From Streptomyces sp. WMMB303 (GTDB lineage Bacteria > Actinomycetota > Actinomycetes > Streptomycetales > Streptomycetaceae), in assembly GCF_029351045.1 (NCBI RefSeq), contig NZ_JARKIN010000001.1:1884001-1948000 (forward strand): DNA of 64,000 nt, given 5' to 3'. The notes beneath the pieces were generated by a model. The model was not told where the DNA came from and searched no databases. It saw only the letters and a program-made list of their open reading frames with translations. Each line of letters opens with the position of its first letter. Position 1 is the stretch's first letter. Below, piece by piece: positions 9,720 to 20,804 of the stretch. Made by a program: the position numbers and the translations under genes.

Positions 9720-10595
9720 CTACCGCCGAGCGGCCCCCGGCACACTCCCGGCCCGCGCGTAGACGCCCGGAGTGACGCCGTAGCAGCGGACGAACCAGCG
9801 GTGCAGATGCGCCTGGTCCGCGAACCCGCAGACCGCGGCGGCCTCGGCAGCGGTGGCACCCTCCGAGAGCATCCGGCGAGCGCCCCGGAGCCGCAGTTGC
9901 CGCTGGAAGTCGCTGGGCGGCATCCCCGACTCCGCCCGGAAGGCCCGGTAGAGGGCGAACCTGCTGCAACCGGCCGACCGCGCCAGCAGCTCCGCCGGAA
10001 CCTCCCGGTCCCAGCGCTCCGCCAGCAGCTCCCGGGCGCGGCGCACCGCCGCCGAACCGACCCGCGGGACGGCCGTACGAGCCGGGGTGCGCGCACTGCG
10101 GCGCACCATCGCGACCACCGTCTCGGTGAGCCGCTCCTCGCGCACCAGCGCGCTCGCGGCGGGTCCGCCCGCCAGGGCGGCGTGCAGCCGCAGCAGCGCC
10201 GTCCGCAGTACCCGGTCGGTGCGCACCGGCTCCGGGAACAGCGGCATCGGAGCGTCCCGGCCGACGGCGTCGGTGAGGACGGAGCGCACCAGATCGGGCC
10301 CCAGGTGGACGATGCGGTAGGTGAAGCCGGCCGGTGCCGCCGACTCGCCGTCGTGCGGATCGTCGGGATTGAAGGCCATCACCATGCCCTCGCCACTGGT
10401 GTGGTCCCCGCCGCGACAGCGGAACCGCTGGGCTCCGGTCTCGGTCACCGCGAAGGAGTACGCGTCGTGGCTGTGCCGGTGGAAGACATGGCCGGTGAAG
10501 TGGGCCCGCATGGCCTCCAGCGGCTGGTCCGGCGCCCGCCAGTAGCGCACCCAGTCGCCGGGCGCCGCACCCGCGGGCCCGAAACCCTCACCCAT
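9720..10595 (-). CDS. AraC family transcriptional regulator
   Basis: The 291-residue protein has an N-terminal cupin-like sensor domain (FTGHVFHRHSHDAYSFAVTE, FNPDDPHDGE) and a C-terminal pair of helix-turn-helix motifs from about residue 195 to 285 (ELLARSAGCSRFALYRAFR and CGFADQAHLHRWFVRCYGVTP). This is the AraC type that binds a small ligand in the cupin. It is divergent from the DUF2000 gene with 137 bases between them, so that gene is the first candidate target. Start ATG at 10595 is taken because upstream extension is low-complexity. Confidence 0.88.
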   Translation of the reverse strand: MGEGFGPAGAAPGDWVRYWRAPDQPLEAMRAHFTGHVFHRHSHDAYSFAVTETGAQRFRCRGGDHTSGEGMVMAFNPDDPHDGESAAPAGFTYRIVHLGPDLVRSVLTDAVGRDAPMPLFPEPVRTDRVLRTALLRLHAALAGGPAASALVREERLTETVVAMVRRSARTPARTAVPRVGSAAVRRARELLAERWDREVPAELLARSAGCSRFALYRAFRAESGMPPSDFQRQLRLRGARRMLSEGATAAEAAAVCGFADQAHLHRWFVRCYGVTPGVYARAGSVPGAARR

Positions 10596-10732
10596 ACCGC
10601 GGCCCTCCTGTACATCCCGTCTCGCGGCACGTTCCCCCAGGTCACAGTCTGCCAGTCCGGCTGCCGGGCCGTCGCGCCGCCGCCGCACCCGCGTTCAAGA
10701 CGGCCGGGACCGGACGCACCCAGAGTGGGCGC

Positions 10733-11143
10733 ATGCGTTTCGACACCAAGGCCGCCGTGCTGGTCCGCCCGGACCTCGCGGACTGGCAGAAGCTCAACGT
10801 GACCGCCTTCCTGGCCAGCGGGATCGCCCGCGTCTCCGACGAGATGACCGGCGAGCCCTACGAGGACGGCTCCGGCAACCGCTACCTGCCGCTGCTCCGC
10901 CAGCCCGTGCTGTGCTTCGCCGCCGACCGGGAAGGGCTCGCCGCGGCCCACCGGCGCGCGCTCTCCCGCGGGCTGGCGATCGCCGTCTACACCGACGAGA
11001 TGTTCGCCACCGGCAACGACGCGGACAACCGCGCGGCTGTGCGGGCCGTCGAGGCGGAGAAGCTCAGTCTCGCCGGGCTGGCACTCCACGGTCCGCGGAA
11101 CTCGGTGGACCGGGCGGTGAAGGGGCTGAAGCTGCACCGCTGA
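10733..11143 (+). CDS. DUF2000 family protein
   Basis: This 136-residue soluble protein matches the DUF2000 family. It starts MRFDTKAAVLVRPDLADWQK, has LRQPVLCF in the middle, and ends with a block containing YTDEMFATGNDADNRAAV. The fold is related to peptidyl-tRNA hydrolase-like proteins, but the function is unknown. It is divergent from an AraC regulator, a common arrangement for DUF2000 genes. Its 3' end overlaps the antisense tail of the next gene by 80 bases. Confidence 0.8.
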   Translation: MRFDTKAAVLVRPDLADWQKLNVTAFLASGIARVSDEMTGEPYEDGSGNRYLPLLRQPVLCFAADREGLAAAHRRALSRGLAIAVYTDEMFATGNDADNRAAVRAVEAEKLSLAGLALHGPRNSVDRAVKGLKLHR

Positions 11144-13310
11144 CCGCGTCCGGGCCGTCCGGCAGGGCTCCGGGGCCGCTCCGTGTGCCGGGCGGCCCGT
11201 CGCCCCGGCCGCCCTCGGCAGTGCCCCGGCCGGGGTCGTCGGCGCACGCGCCGGCGGCCCGGTCCCCGGTCGGCTTCCCCGCGCCCCGCATCCGGGCGAG
11301 CCGGCGCTGGCCGTAGAAGCCCGCCGCCACCACGGCGACCCCGCCCACCGCGTCGAGCAGATAGTGGTTGGCGGTCGCCATCACCACGAAGGTGGTCAGC
11401 AGCGGATAGAGCGCGCCCAGCGCCGGCAGCCAGCGGTTCCGGGTGAGCAGGAAGACGACGATCGCACACCACAGCGACCAGCCCACGTGCAGCGAGGGCA
11501 TCGCCGCGTACTGGTTGGAGAGCTGGGTGAGCGCGCCGAAGTCCGGGTCGGACAGATCCTGCGGGCCGTGCGCCGTGTCGATGTAGCCCAGCCCCGGCAT
11601 CAGCCGCGGCGGTGCCAGCGGGTACAGCCAGAAGCCCGCCAGCCCCAGCAGGGTGGCGAAGCTCAGCGCCGTACGCGCCGCGCGGTACTGCGGCACGCGG
11701 CGCACGTACAGAAAGCCCAGCAGGACGATCGGCACCAGGAAGTGGAACGTCGTGTAATAGGTGTCCCCGGCCTCCCGCAGCCATTCCGTGCGCGCGGCCA
11801 GCTTGTTGAGGCCGTGCTCGACATCGAGGTGCAGGAACCGCTCGGCGGTCAGGATCTGGTGGCCGTGCCCCTCGGCGAGGGAACGCGAGTCGGGCGCGTG
11901 TCCGCGCACATAGGAGTAGGCCCAGTAGCCGACCCGGATGAGCAGCAGCTCCAGCATCAGGTTGGGGCGGCTGAGCGGGCCCGAGGGCTGCGGCGCGGCC
12001 CAGGCCGGGGCCTCCCGCAGCAGGAACGGCACGACGCAGGAGGCCAGCAGGGCCGCCAGCAGCACCGCGTTCTCGCCGAGCATGCCGAAGGCAGCGATCT
12101 TGGGGACGAGCGCGCTGCCGTCCAGCGTCATCACCATCACCACGAAGACCGGCCACACCAGCCGGTCCCCGGTGCGCCGGCCGACGCGCCCCACGATCGC
12201 CAGCAGCACCCACAGCTGCTGGTGCTGCCAGGCGGTCGGGGAGGCGGCCACGGCGGCGCAGCCCACCACAGCGGCGGCGAGCAGGAGCTGCCCGTCCCGC
12301 GCGTACCGCACCGCCCGGCGCAGCGCCAGCCATCCGACGGCGGGTACCAGCACCGCCAGCAGCGCCACCTCCGGCGCCCCGTGCACTCCGGCGCGCAGCA
12401 GCGCCCCGTGCAGCGACTGGTTGGCGGTCGCGTCCGCCGCGTCGCCCAAGCCGACCCCCGCGACATGGTGTACCCAGTAGGTCCAGGAGTCGTCCGGCAT
12501 GGCGGCCCAGGCGGCCAGGGTGCAGATCACGAAGGTCCCGGCGGCCGAGACGGCGGCCCTGCGTCGCCCGGTGAGCCACAGCAGCGGGACGAAGAGCAGG
12601 GTGGCGGGCTGCAGCGCACCGGCCACCCCGATCAGTACACCCTGCGCCTTCCCGGCGAGCGCCACCGCAGCCTGCCCGCGGGGGCCGGCGAACGGCCCGC
12701 CCACCGCGCCGCGCTGCTCCCGATGCCGGTCCGCGCCGCCCGCCAGCCAGCCGACCAGCACCAGCAGCACCGGAAGGATGCTGGTCTGCCCGAGGTGGAA
12801 GGTGTTGCGCACCGGGATGGAGAGCACCAGCAGACTCAGTGCGGCCGGGAGCGCGAAGAGCGCGGTGCGCCGCGCGACCGGTCCGGGCAGTGCCCGGACC
12901 GCCACGGCGCCGACGGCAGCGACCAGCAGCAGCGTGCCGAACGTCCAGACCACGCCGAGCCCCTGCTCGGCGGCCCGGGTGAGCGGCTTGAGCGCCAGAC
13001 CCGCGAACGGCGTCCCGGTGAACGCCGCGTCCCCGTCGTAGAGCGAACCGTGCACCCGCAGCACACCGTTGTCGCCGGTCCAGGCGAACAGGTCGACGAG
13101 GCGTTCGTCCCGGGGAAGCCGCAGCACGGCGGCCGCCTGCCGGACGGCCAGCGCCAGCGCCAGCAGCCACAGCCCCGCCAGCAGCATCCCCGCGCGGGAT
13201 CCCAGCCGCCCCCACGGCCCGGGAAGTCTCCGCAACGGCCCGCCCCCGGGCAGGTGCCGTTCGCCGCCCCGGTCCGGCCCCTCGCCGTTCGCCACCGTTT
13301 CCGCCGCCAC
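11064..13310 (-). CDS. Bifunctional glycosyltransferase 87 / PAP2 phosphatase membrane protein
   Basis: This polytopic protein of about 750 residues joins two domains. The N-terminal half is a GT87 (DUF2029) polyprenyl-phosphate-mannose-dependent transferase, with FHLGQTSILPVLLVL and later HQQLW segments. The C-terminal half is a PAP2_3 phosphatase with AAMPSLHVGWS and ANHYLLDAVGG, the PSxH and HxxxD catalytic motifs. This fusion recurs in Streptomyces and is assumed to act on lipid-linked glycans at the outer membrane face. A Pro/Gly-rich tail of about 70 residues overlaps the DUF2000 gene antisense. The start is uncertain: GTG at 13310 is chosen, and ATG at 13187 is possible. Confidence 0.85.
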   Translation of the reverse strand: MAAETVANGEGPDRGGERHLPGGGPLRRLPGPWGRLGSRAGMLLAGLWLLALALAVRQAAAVLRLPRDERLVDLFAWTGDNGVLRVHGSLYDGDAAFTGTPFAGLALKPLTRAAEQGLGVVWTFGTLLLVAAVGAVAVRALPGPVARRTALFALPAALSLLVLSIPVRNTFHLGQTSILPVLLVLVGWLAGGADRHREQRGAVGGPFAGPRGQAAVALAGKAQGVLIGVAGALQPATLLFVPLLWLTGRRRAAVSAAGTFVICTLAAWAAMPDDSWTYWVHHVAGVGLGDAADATANQSLHGALLRAGVHGAPEVALLAVLVPAVGWLALRRAVRYARDGQLLLAAAVVGCAAVAASPTAWQHQQLWVLLAIVGRVGRRTGDRLVWPVFVVMVMTLDGSALVPKIAAFGMLGENAVLLAALLASCVVPFLLREAPAWAAPQPSGPLSRPNLMLELLLIRVGYWAYSYVRGHAPDSRSLAEGHGHQILTAERFLHLDVEHGLNKLAARTEWLREAGDTYYTTFHFLVPIVLLGFLYVRRVPQYRAARTALSFATLLGLAGFWLYPLAPPRLMPGLGYIDTAHGPQDLSDPDFGALTQLSNQYAAMPSLHVGWSLWCAIVVFLLTRNRWLPALGALYPLLTTFVVMATANHYLLDAVGGVAVVAAGFYGQRRLARMRGAGKPTGDRAAGACADDPGRGTAEGGRGDGPPGTRSGPGALPDGPDAVSGAASAPSPPGPPSSADRGVPARRD

Positions 13311-13532
13311 GCCCCGCCGTCTCCGTCCTGTCCGCCGGTGTTCCGTCCGCGTTCCCCCGCGGACACCCGGATCCGCTCCACCCCCCGAGGGCGAGCCCTC
13401 AGGTTCAGACGCGAGAAACCTACTCGCTACCTGACATCTCCGCGCGCCCGGCCGCATGGACGGGAGGAGCCGTCCCGGGGACCGGCAGGCGCGCGGGGCG
13501 TCCGCACCGGGCCAGTCCGCGCAGGGGACGGC

Positions 13533-13649
13533 GCGTCGTTGCGGGGTCGGGCACCGGGGCGCGGCCGCCCCGGGCGCCGGGCCGGGCCCCGGGCGGCGAG
13601 CCGGCACGAGGCGGTGCGGCAGGATGGGCCCATGAGCATCGGCAGGATC
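13533..13649 (+). repeat. Direct repeat, left copy (117 bp)
   Basis: This stretch matches 15419-15535 with about six mismatches and no gaps (offset 1886). It covers the promoter region and first codons of the ABM gene found whole at the right copy. The two copies flank a three-gene cassette and behave like attachment sites or insertion duplications. Confidence 0.85.
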
Positions 13650-13676
13650 AAAAACGCTGTCACGCTACGCACATGA
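13632..13676 (+). pseudogene. Truncated copy of the ABM gene 5' end
   Basis: ATG AGC ATC at 13632 mirrors the start of the intact ABM gene at 15518, then diverges after about eight codons and stops at TGA 13674-13676. The product would be 14 residues. It is the remnant left where the cassette separated the gene from one copy of its upstream region. Confidence 0.6.
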
Positions 13677-13742
13677 GCAGTCTCCCGGGCCACACTCCAG
13701 GTCCAGGGCAGGCACGGCGGCCGGGCCGACCGGCAGGAACCG

Positions 13743-14720
13743 TCAGCAGCGAGCCTCTGCCTTGACCAGAGCGTCGCGGTGCTCCTTCGTCCACGGCGCC
13801 CTTTGCTGGTCGGCAGGCAGGCCCGCCAGTCCGGCCCTTATGTGGTCGGCAGCGTCCACGTACGCCTTCAGGCCCAGGTTCGCCAGGCCCAGGTTCAGCC
13901 GCTGGAAGTTCGGAGTCAGCCAGTACGCCGTACCCGGCGGCTGGTCCTGGGCGGCGTCGGACAGGCCCATGGCTTCGTCCAGGAGCCGCCGCGCGGCGTC
14001 CGTCTGACCCAACTCACCCAGGCCCTGGGCCACTTGGGCGGCGTCCCCCATGCGCTGGGGAGCGCTGGCGCCCGGCGTGTAGTACGCGGCGGAGAACCAG
14101 CGAACCATGCCACGGGGGTTGCCTTGCTGACGCGCGATGTACCCCCGGAAGTTCAGGGCCTGGGCCGCCAGCGCACCGGAGCCCACTTCGTCGGCAAGGG
14201 CCTCCGCTTCGGTTAGCCGCTTCACGGCCTTCGCGTCCTGGCGCGTGGAGGCGTACAGCCACCCCGTGAACTGGACCGACTCCGCAGCGACTTCGGCCAG
14301 AGCGGCACGGTACGGGCCCCGGGACTCCTTCAACAGGCCCAGAAGCGTGGCCGTCTGGGCCTCCACGGGCCCGATGAGCGGGGAGGGGCCCAGGGTGTCG
14401 TCAAGCCTTCGCTGGACCGCCAGGACGTCCCCAAGGGCCTCCACGGCCCTGCCGTCGATGCGGGTCGGGTGAGCGATGGCGTGCGCGACGCGCTCCCCGC
14501 TGTCCTCCGCCAGACTGGCGGCCAGGCTCACCAGTTCCCCGCCAGCATCCAGGAGCCTGTCCAGGGCCTCTGCCAGTTGTGGCGACGGGAGTTGCTTCCC
14601 GGCCAGGACACGCGACAGGTACGCATGGTCGTAGACCAGCTCCCGGGCGGCTGCGCGAATCGACATGCCCCGAGCCTTCAGCGCGGCACGCACGGTCTGA
14701 CCGAAATCCCCGCCCGTCAT
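13743..14720 (-). CDS. XRE family regulator with TPR-like C-terminal domain
   Basis: This 325-residue regulator has a helix-turn-helix at residues 8-65 (VRAALKARGMSIRAAAREL, YDHAYLSRVLAGKQLPSPQL). A long helical region follows with repeats of TPR character (LTEAEALADEVGSGALAAQA, GLGELGQTDAARRLLDEA). Such proteins are frequent in Streptomyces next to small DUF genes. Here two small genes of unknown function are divergent from it. ATG at 14720 is chosen because it directly precedes the conserved TGGDFGQTVRAALKARG; the ribosome site is weak, so the mRNA may be nearly leaderless. The gene lies inside the repeat-flanked cassette. Confidence 0.85.
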   Translation of the reverse strand: MTGGDFGQTVRAALKARGMSIRAAARELVYDHAYLSRVLAGKQLPSPQLAEALDRLLDAGGELVSLAASLAEDSGERVAHAIAHPTRIDGRAVEALGDVLAVQRRLDDTLGPSPLIGPVEAQTATLLGLLKESRGPYRAALAEVAAESVQFTGWLYASTRQDAKAVKRLTEAEALADEVGSGALAAQALNFRGYIARQQGNPRGMVRWFSAAYYTPGASAPQRMGDAAQVAQGLGELGQTDAARRLLDEAMGLSDAAQDQPPGTAYWLTPNFQRLNLGLANLGLKAYVDAADHIRAGLAGLPADQQRAPWTKEHRDALVKAEARC

Positions 14721-14847
14721 GGTGACAGGGTACCCAGTCACCGCGCAATCACCATCTGTCATCAGCGAAAAAGGGGAGGCTGGCTCACGTAGGCGCCCCG
14801 GCGACGCGGCGAACGTCCCGGGGCCGGCCGACTGCGAAGGAGTCGAC

Positions 14848-15144
14848 ATGAGCACACTACGGCGCCTGCCCTGGGACGGGCCCGAGGGCAAGCCCGCGTA
14901 CGTACCCGAGGGCGGGCACGGGGAGATCACCCGACTTGCCGACGCGACGGAGGCCAAGATCCTGACCATGGCCCGCGTGGACGTGCAGCGCGCCCGTTCC
15001 CTGGCCGAGGACGACAGTGTCAGTCCAGCGGAATTGCGCCTGGCCGTGTGGTATCTGGCCAGTGCCGTGGAGGAGGCCGCCAGGGTTGCCGACCTTCGCG
15101 GAGAGCGGCTGCCGGGCCTGGACAGCGAAGGGGCGATCCGATGA
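14848..15144 (+). CDS. Hypothetical protein of the XRE cassette
   Basis: The 98-residue product is helical and charged, with a RLADATEAKILTMARVDVQR segment near residue 35 and LRLAVWYLASAVEEAARVAD near 75. I do not recognise a domain. The ATG follows GAAGGAG by 6 bases. It is divergent from the XRE gene and its stop overlaps the next start by ATGA, so the two small genes form an operon probably controlled by the XRE protein. Confidence 0.7.
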   Translation: MSTLRRLPWDGPEGKPAYVPEGGHGEITRLADATEAKILTMARVDVQRARSLAEDDSVSPAELRLAVWYLASAVEEAARVADLRGERLPGLDSEGAIR

Positions 15145-15341
15145 CGTACCCGCTGGAGACCCAGGCGTACCCGCCGTGCGAGTGTCCCCGCTGCCGACCG
15201 GCCCGGGAACGTGAGGCCCGGGGGGAGGCGGGCCTGGCCGGACTGACCGGCCGGGCGGACGGTGACGCGGACACCCCCCGGCGGACACCTCCGGCCGGTA
15301 GGCGGTCAGCGCGGACAGCGACAGAAGCCCCAGCGGCCTGA
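15141..15341 (+). CDS. Small Cys-containing hypothetical protein
   Basis: This 66-residue product begins MTYPLETQAYPPCECPRCRP, where C-x-C-x2-C could hold a metal. The remainder is Arg/Ala-rich. It overlaps the preceding gene by ATGA. A hairpin at 15324-15364 covers its end and acts as a plausible terminator. No family recognised. Confidence 0.55.
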   Translation: MTYPLETQAYPPCECPRCRPAREREARGEAGLAGLTGRADGDADTPRRTPPAGRRSARTATEAPAA

Positions 15342-15364
15342 CAGACAGGCGTCACCGGGGCTTC
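15324..15364 (+). terminator. Hairpin at the end of the cassette operon
   Basis: GAAGCCCC and GGGGCTTC close a stem with an inner CCTGACAGACAGG hairpin. It overlaps the last codons of the small Cys gene and lies just before the right direct repeat. Confidence 0.5.
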
Positions 15365-15418
15365 GTCGTGAACGGACATGCGGCGGGCAGGCTCCGGACA
15401 GGCCCCTTGCGGGGCGGG

Positions 15419-15535
15419 GCGTCGTTGCGGGACCGGGCACCGGGGCGCGGCGGCCCCGGGCGCCGGGCCGGGCCCCGGGCGGCGAGCCGACACGAGGCGG
15501 TGCGGCAGGATGGGCCCATGAGCATCGTCAAGATC
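15419..15535 (+). repeat. Direct repeat, right copy (117 bp)
   Basis: This copy corresponds to 13533-13649 and includes the promoter region, ribosome site and first codons of the intact ABM gene. About 95 percent of positions agree. Confidence 0.85.
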
Positions 15536-15880
15536 AACGCGCTGACCGTACCGGCCGACCAGCGGGAGGTGCTGGAGCAGCGGTTCGCCGCGCGCAAGGG
15601 CTTCGTGGAGGGCGCGGACGGATTCGAGTGGTTCGAGCTGCTGCGCCCGTTGGAGGGAAGCGACCGCTACCTCGTCTACACCCGGTGGCGGGACGAGGAG
15701 TCCTTCCAGGCGTGGATGAACGGTCCCATGAAGGAGGCCCACCAGCGGGCGAAGGGTGACGACGGCGGCGCGGAGGGCCCGGGGTCCGGCGACGGGGGCG
15801 CCGAGCGGCCGAAGCCCGCGGCGACCGGCTCGGAGACCTGGTCCTTCGAGGTCGTGCAGCAGGCGCCGCCGAAGAAGTGA
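15518..15880 (+). CDS. Antibiotic biosynthesis monooxygenase (ABM) domain protein
   Basis: This 120-residue protein has an ABM ferredoxin-like fold in its first 80 residues: MSIVKINALTVPADQREVLE, DGFEWFELLRP and YLVYTRWRDEESFQAWM. Relatives include cofactor-free monooxygenases and heme-degrading IsdG-type enzymes; the pattern here is closest to the latter in Streptomyces. A Gly/Asp-rich stretch interrupts the domain end before a final ETWSFEVVQQ strand. The gene is intact although its 5' region is duplicated 1.9 kb upstream. Confidence 0.82.
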   Translation: MSIVKINALTVPADQREVLEQRFAARKGFVEGADGFEWFELLRPLEGSDRYLVYTRWRDEESFQAWMNGPMKEAHQRAKGDDGGAEGPGSGDGGAERPKPAATGSETWSFEVVQQAPPKK

Positions 15881-15881
15881 C

Positions 15882-16541
15882 TCAGCCCTCGAAGGTGAGG
15901 CGCACCCGCCCGTCCTGAAGGCGGGTGGCGCGCACCTGGTCCAGGTCGGCGACGTGCACCGTGGGGCCGTGCTCGGCGGCGCGCGGGCCGACGCCGACGA
16001 CCGGCATCCCGGCGGCCAGGCCCGCGGCGACGCCCGCGCCCGAGTCCTCGAAGGCGACGCATTCGTGCGGCGGGAAGCCCAGTTCGGCGGCGCCCTTGAG
16101 GAAGCCCTCGGGGTCGGGCTTGCCGGCGCCGACGTCGGTGGCGGTGACCCGGACCGCGGGCATGGCCAGCCCGGCGGCCGCCATCCGGGCCGCGGCCAGC
16201 TCGGCCGTCGCGGAGGTCACCAGGGCGTGCGGCAGGCCCCGGAGCGCCGCCAGGAAGGCGGGGGCGCCGGGTACGGGGACGATCCCCTCGGTGTCGGCGG
16301 TCTCCCGGGCCAGCAGGACGCGGTTCTCCGCGCGGTTCTGCTCCATGGGGCGGTCCGGCAGCAGGGTGGCCATCGTCAGGTGGCCCTGGCGGCCGTGCGC
16401 GACGGACATGACGTGGTCGGGGTCGAGTCCCTGTTCGGCGGCCCAGCCGCGCCAGACCCGGGTGACGACGGCGTCGGAGTCGACGAGCGTGCCGTCCATG
16501 TCGAGCAGCAGCGCGCGGACGGTGAGCTGTGGTGCGGGCAT
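15882..16541 (-). CDS. HAD superfamily sugar-phosphatase-like hydrolase
   Basis: The 219-residue cytosolic phosphatase has HAD motif I LLLDMDGTLVDSD at residues 10-22, motif II LVTSAT near 105, motif III with GAGKPDPEGFLKGA near 140, and motif IV AFEDSGAGVAAG near 165. An alpha-helical cap lies between motifs I and II. The family dephosphorylates small sugar or polyol phosphates such as glycerol-3-phosphate or 2-deoxyglucose-6-phosphate; the substrate cannot be told here. Its stop meets the ABM stop tail to tail with one base between them. Confidence 0.88.
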   Translation of the reverse strand: MPAPQLTVRALLLDMDGTLVDSDAVVTRVWRGWAAEQGLDPDHVMSVAHGRQGHLTMATLLPDRPMEQNRAENRVLLARETADTEGIVPVPGAPAFLAALRGLPHALVTSATAELAAARMAAAGLAMPAVRVTATDVGAGKPDPEGFLKGAAELGFPPHECVAFEDSGAGVAAGLAAGMPVVGVGPRAAEHGPTVHVADLDQVRATRLQDGRVRLTFEG

Positions 16542-16721
16542 GCGAAAGGCTCCCGGGATCGCGGTCGGCGCGCAGGGCTCGCGCATGGACGGGAAGGACA
16601 GATGGCCCGCCCGCCGGTCAGGGACGCCCCTTCCGTCAGGTGAGGGGCACGGGCGGAACCATTTGTTTCCTCATCATACAAAGCGGGGGCGGTCCCGGGC
16701 CAGCCCGGACGCGGCCCCGGC

Positions 16722-17852
16722 TCACCCCGACGTCCGGGCCTCCAGATGGCGGCGGGTCGCGGGACCGTACACACCAGGGGTGTCGTCCCACAGCCGGTAG
16801 TGCGCCTGGTACCGGAAGACGGCCTCCTGGACGCGCGAGGAATAGACGCCGTCCTCCTCGGCCCGCAGGTCGTAGTAGCCGGCCTGCTTCAGCCTGCGCT
16901 GGAGCTCGACGACCGCGACGCCGGAGTCGCCGGGGCGCAGCGTCTTCCCCGAGGGGCGCTCCGGATGCTCCGGGCGCGGACGTACCCGCTCCCGTCCCCC
17001 GGACCGGCCCGGGGGCTCCGACGCCTCTTCCCGGCCGCCCCCGGAGGGCGACGGGCTCGCCGTGTGCTTGCCGCTGTCACGGTCGGCGCGCGGGGTCGCC
17101 GGGGCGCTCGACCGGGAAGGAGCCGGCTCGGGGCGTTCGCGCTGCGGCGTCGTCGGGGTCGCGGACGGGGTGACGGAGCGCGGGCCCTCGTCGGGCGCTC
17201 CGGTCGGCATGTGGCGCAGCGCGCGGCCGTCCGCGGCACGGCTGCCGTCGTCGGTCAGCAACTGGGTGGTCAGCAGACCGCCACCGAGCACGGCGGCCAC
17301 CCCGACCCCGGCGAACACCGCGGTGCTGGGTCTGCGACGCTCGGCCATCCGGCGGTGCCGTACGGAAGCCGTCCCCCCGGCCGCGGGGCGCTCCGCGCGG
17401 CCGAGGCCCGTGGCGTCGGGCCCCCGGCCGTCCGGTCCTGCGGGGTCCGGCCCCTTTCCGTCCGGTCCTGCTGCGTCCGGGAGCCCGGCCGTCTGCCGCG
17501 AATCCTCCCCCGCGTCCCGGGCTGCGGGCGGAGCGAGGCCGGGCAGCGGTACACGGGCGTCCGGCACCGGCGGCGGACCGGAGCTCTCCGGCGCATCGGC
17601 CGGAGCGCTCTCCCGGCCCTCGCCCGGTACTTCCTCACCCGAGGTCCGCACCGGGTCGTTCCCCAGCAGGCGCACATAGGGGCGGATGTGCAACGGGTCG
17701 GCGGACGCGGGCTCCCGGGCGGTGCCCGGGACCGGCTCCCGGGCCTCCGGGCCGCCGTCCTGCCCGGCTCCGCCGCCGCAGCCGGCCCGGTCGGCGGACG
17801 TGCACTCCGCCGCGCTCCGGCCGCACCCGGGACATCGTCCGTCCCCCGCCAT
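16722..17852 (-). CDS. Membrane protein with C-terminal peptidoglycan-binding domain
   Basis: This protein of about 376 residues starts with a Cys-rich motif (MAGDGRCPGCGRSAAECTS), possibly a small zinc ribbon. It continues through a Pro/Gly/Asp-rich cytoplasmic stretch with PDG-type repeats, a membrane span (AVFAGVGVAAVLGGGLLTTQ) near residue 185, a Ser/Pro/Thr-rich extracytoplasmic linker, and a PG_binding_1 domain at the end (LRPGDSGVAVVELQRRLKQ, YGPATRRHLEA). It probably anchors to the cell wall as a sensor or scaffold. ATG 17852 follows GGGAGGGGAG. Confidence 0.78.
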   Translation of the reverse strand: MAGDGRCPGCGRSAAECTSADRAGCGGGAGQDGGPEAREPVPGTAREPASADPLHIRPYVRLLGNDPVRTSGEEVPGEGRESAPADAPESSGPPPVPDARVPLPGLAPPAARDAGEDSRQTAGLPDAAGPDGKGPDPAGPDGRGPDATGLGRAERPAAGGTASVRHRRMAERRRPSTAVFAGVGVAAVLGGGLLTTQLLTDDGSRAADGRALRHMPTGAPDEGPRSVTPSATPTTPQRERPEPAPSRSSAPATPRADRDSGKHTASPSPSGGGREEASEPPGRSGGRERVRPRPEHPERPSGKTLRPGDSGVAVVELQRRLKQAGYYDLRAEEDGVYSSRVQEAVFRYQAHYRLWDDTPGVYGPATRRHLEARTSG

Positions 17853-18052
17853 CCCGCTCCCCTCCCCCGGCACCAGCACGCCGTCCGGTTCACGGCCGCC
17901 GTGCCCGAATCGCCAGTAACTGTCCAACGCTGGACGATACGCGGTCCGGGTCGGTCACGGTCAAGCACACAGGAAAAGCCGACAGTGCGGGAAAGGTCCC
18001 ACGGCGGACGAGTCGGCCGATGTCGCGACGCGCGCGGTCACCCGGCCGGGCC

Positions 18053-20119
<2,067 letters not shown>

Positions 20120-20704
20120 TCACGGAGCGAGCGCCTCGTAGAGGCTGAAGGCGGCCAGCGCCAGCATCAGCAGCGCCGCCACCCGGGTGATCAGCCGCAG
20201 CGGGACGTATTTCATCAGGGTGCGGCCGCCCAGGATGCCCAGCGCGGCCACGGCCCACAGGGCGAGGACGGCGCCCAGGCCCACCGAGAGGGGGTCGTCG
20301 TAGCGGGCGGCGAGGTTGGCGGTCATGATCTGGGTCAGATCGCCGAACTCGGCGACCAGGATCAGCGTGAAGCCGCTGCCGGCCACCTTCCAGAAGGACT
20401 GGTCGGCGGGCGTGCGGGCCTGCTCCTCCGCGTCGTCGTCCTTCTTGAACAGCAGCACCGCGGCGCCCAGCAGGAACAGCACGCCCACGATGCCCTGCAC
20501 CAGCCGGTGCGGCAGCAGGGTGAGGACGCTGCCCGCCGCGACGGCGAGCGTGACGTGCACGAGGAAGGCGGCGGCGACGCCCGCGAAGACGTAGGAGGCG
20601 CGGTAGCGGGTGCCGAGCATCAGCCCGGCCAGGGCTGTCTTGTCCGGCAACTCGGCGAGGAAGACGACGCCGAAGACGACGGCGGCGACGGAGAGGCTGA
20701 GCAC
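20120..20704 (-). CDS. GDT1/TMEM165 (UPF0016) family Mn2+ exporter
   Basis: The 194-residue membrane protein has six spans in two repeats. Each repeat carries the family motif: ELPDKTALAG near residue 17 and EFGDLTQIM near 110 (consensus E-x-G-D-K/R-S/T). The acidic residues bind Mn2+ or Ca2+. A KKDDDAEEQ loop separates the repeats. GTG at 20704 follows GGAGG by 5 bases. A yybP-ykoY Mn2+ riboswitch precedes it, which supports manganese as the substrate. Confidence 0.9.
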   Translation of the reverse strand: MLSLSVAAVVFGVVFLAELPDKTALAGLMLGTRYRASYVFAGVAAAFLVHVTLAVAAGSVLTLLPHRLVQGIVGVLFLLGAAVLLFKKDDDAEEQARTPADQSFWKVAGSGFTLILVAEFGDLTQIMTANLAARYDDPLSVGLGAVLALWAVAALGILGGRTLMKYVPLRLITRVAALLMLALAAFSLYEALAP

Positions 20705-20804
20705 GGGATCCTCCGTGGTCGGGCTGCCGCACCGGCGCGAGCACACACTTCGGCACGGCAGCGTCATGGCTGTCCGTGCACGGGGCACGGGTGAGGACAC
20801 TGCG

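Noticed and set aside
13743..15341. Insertion sequence
   Set aside because: The cassette has no transposase and no terminal inverted repeats; its flanks are 117-bp direct repeats that include a gene start.
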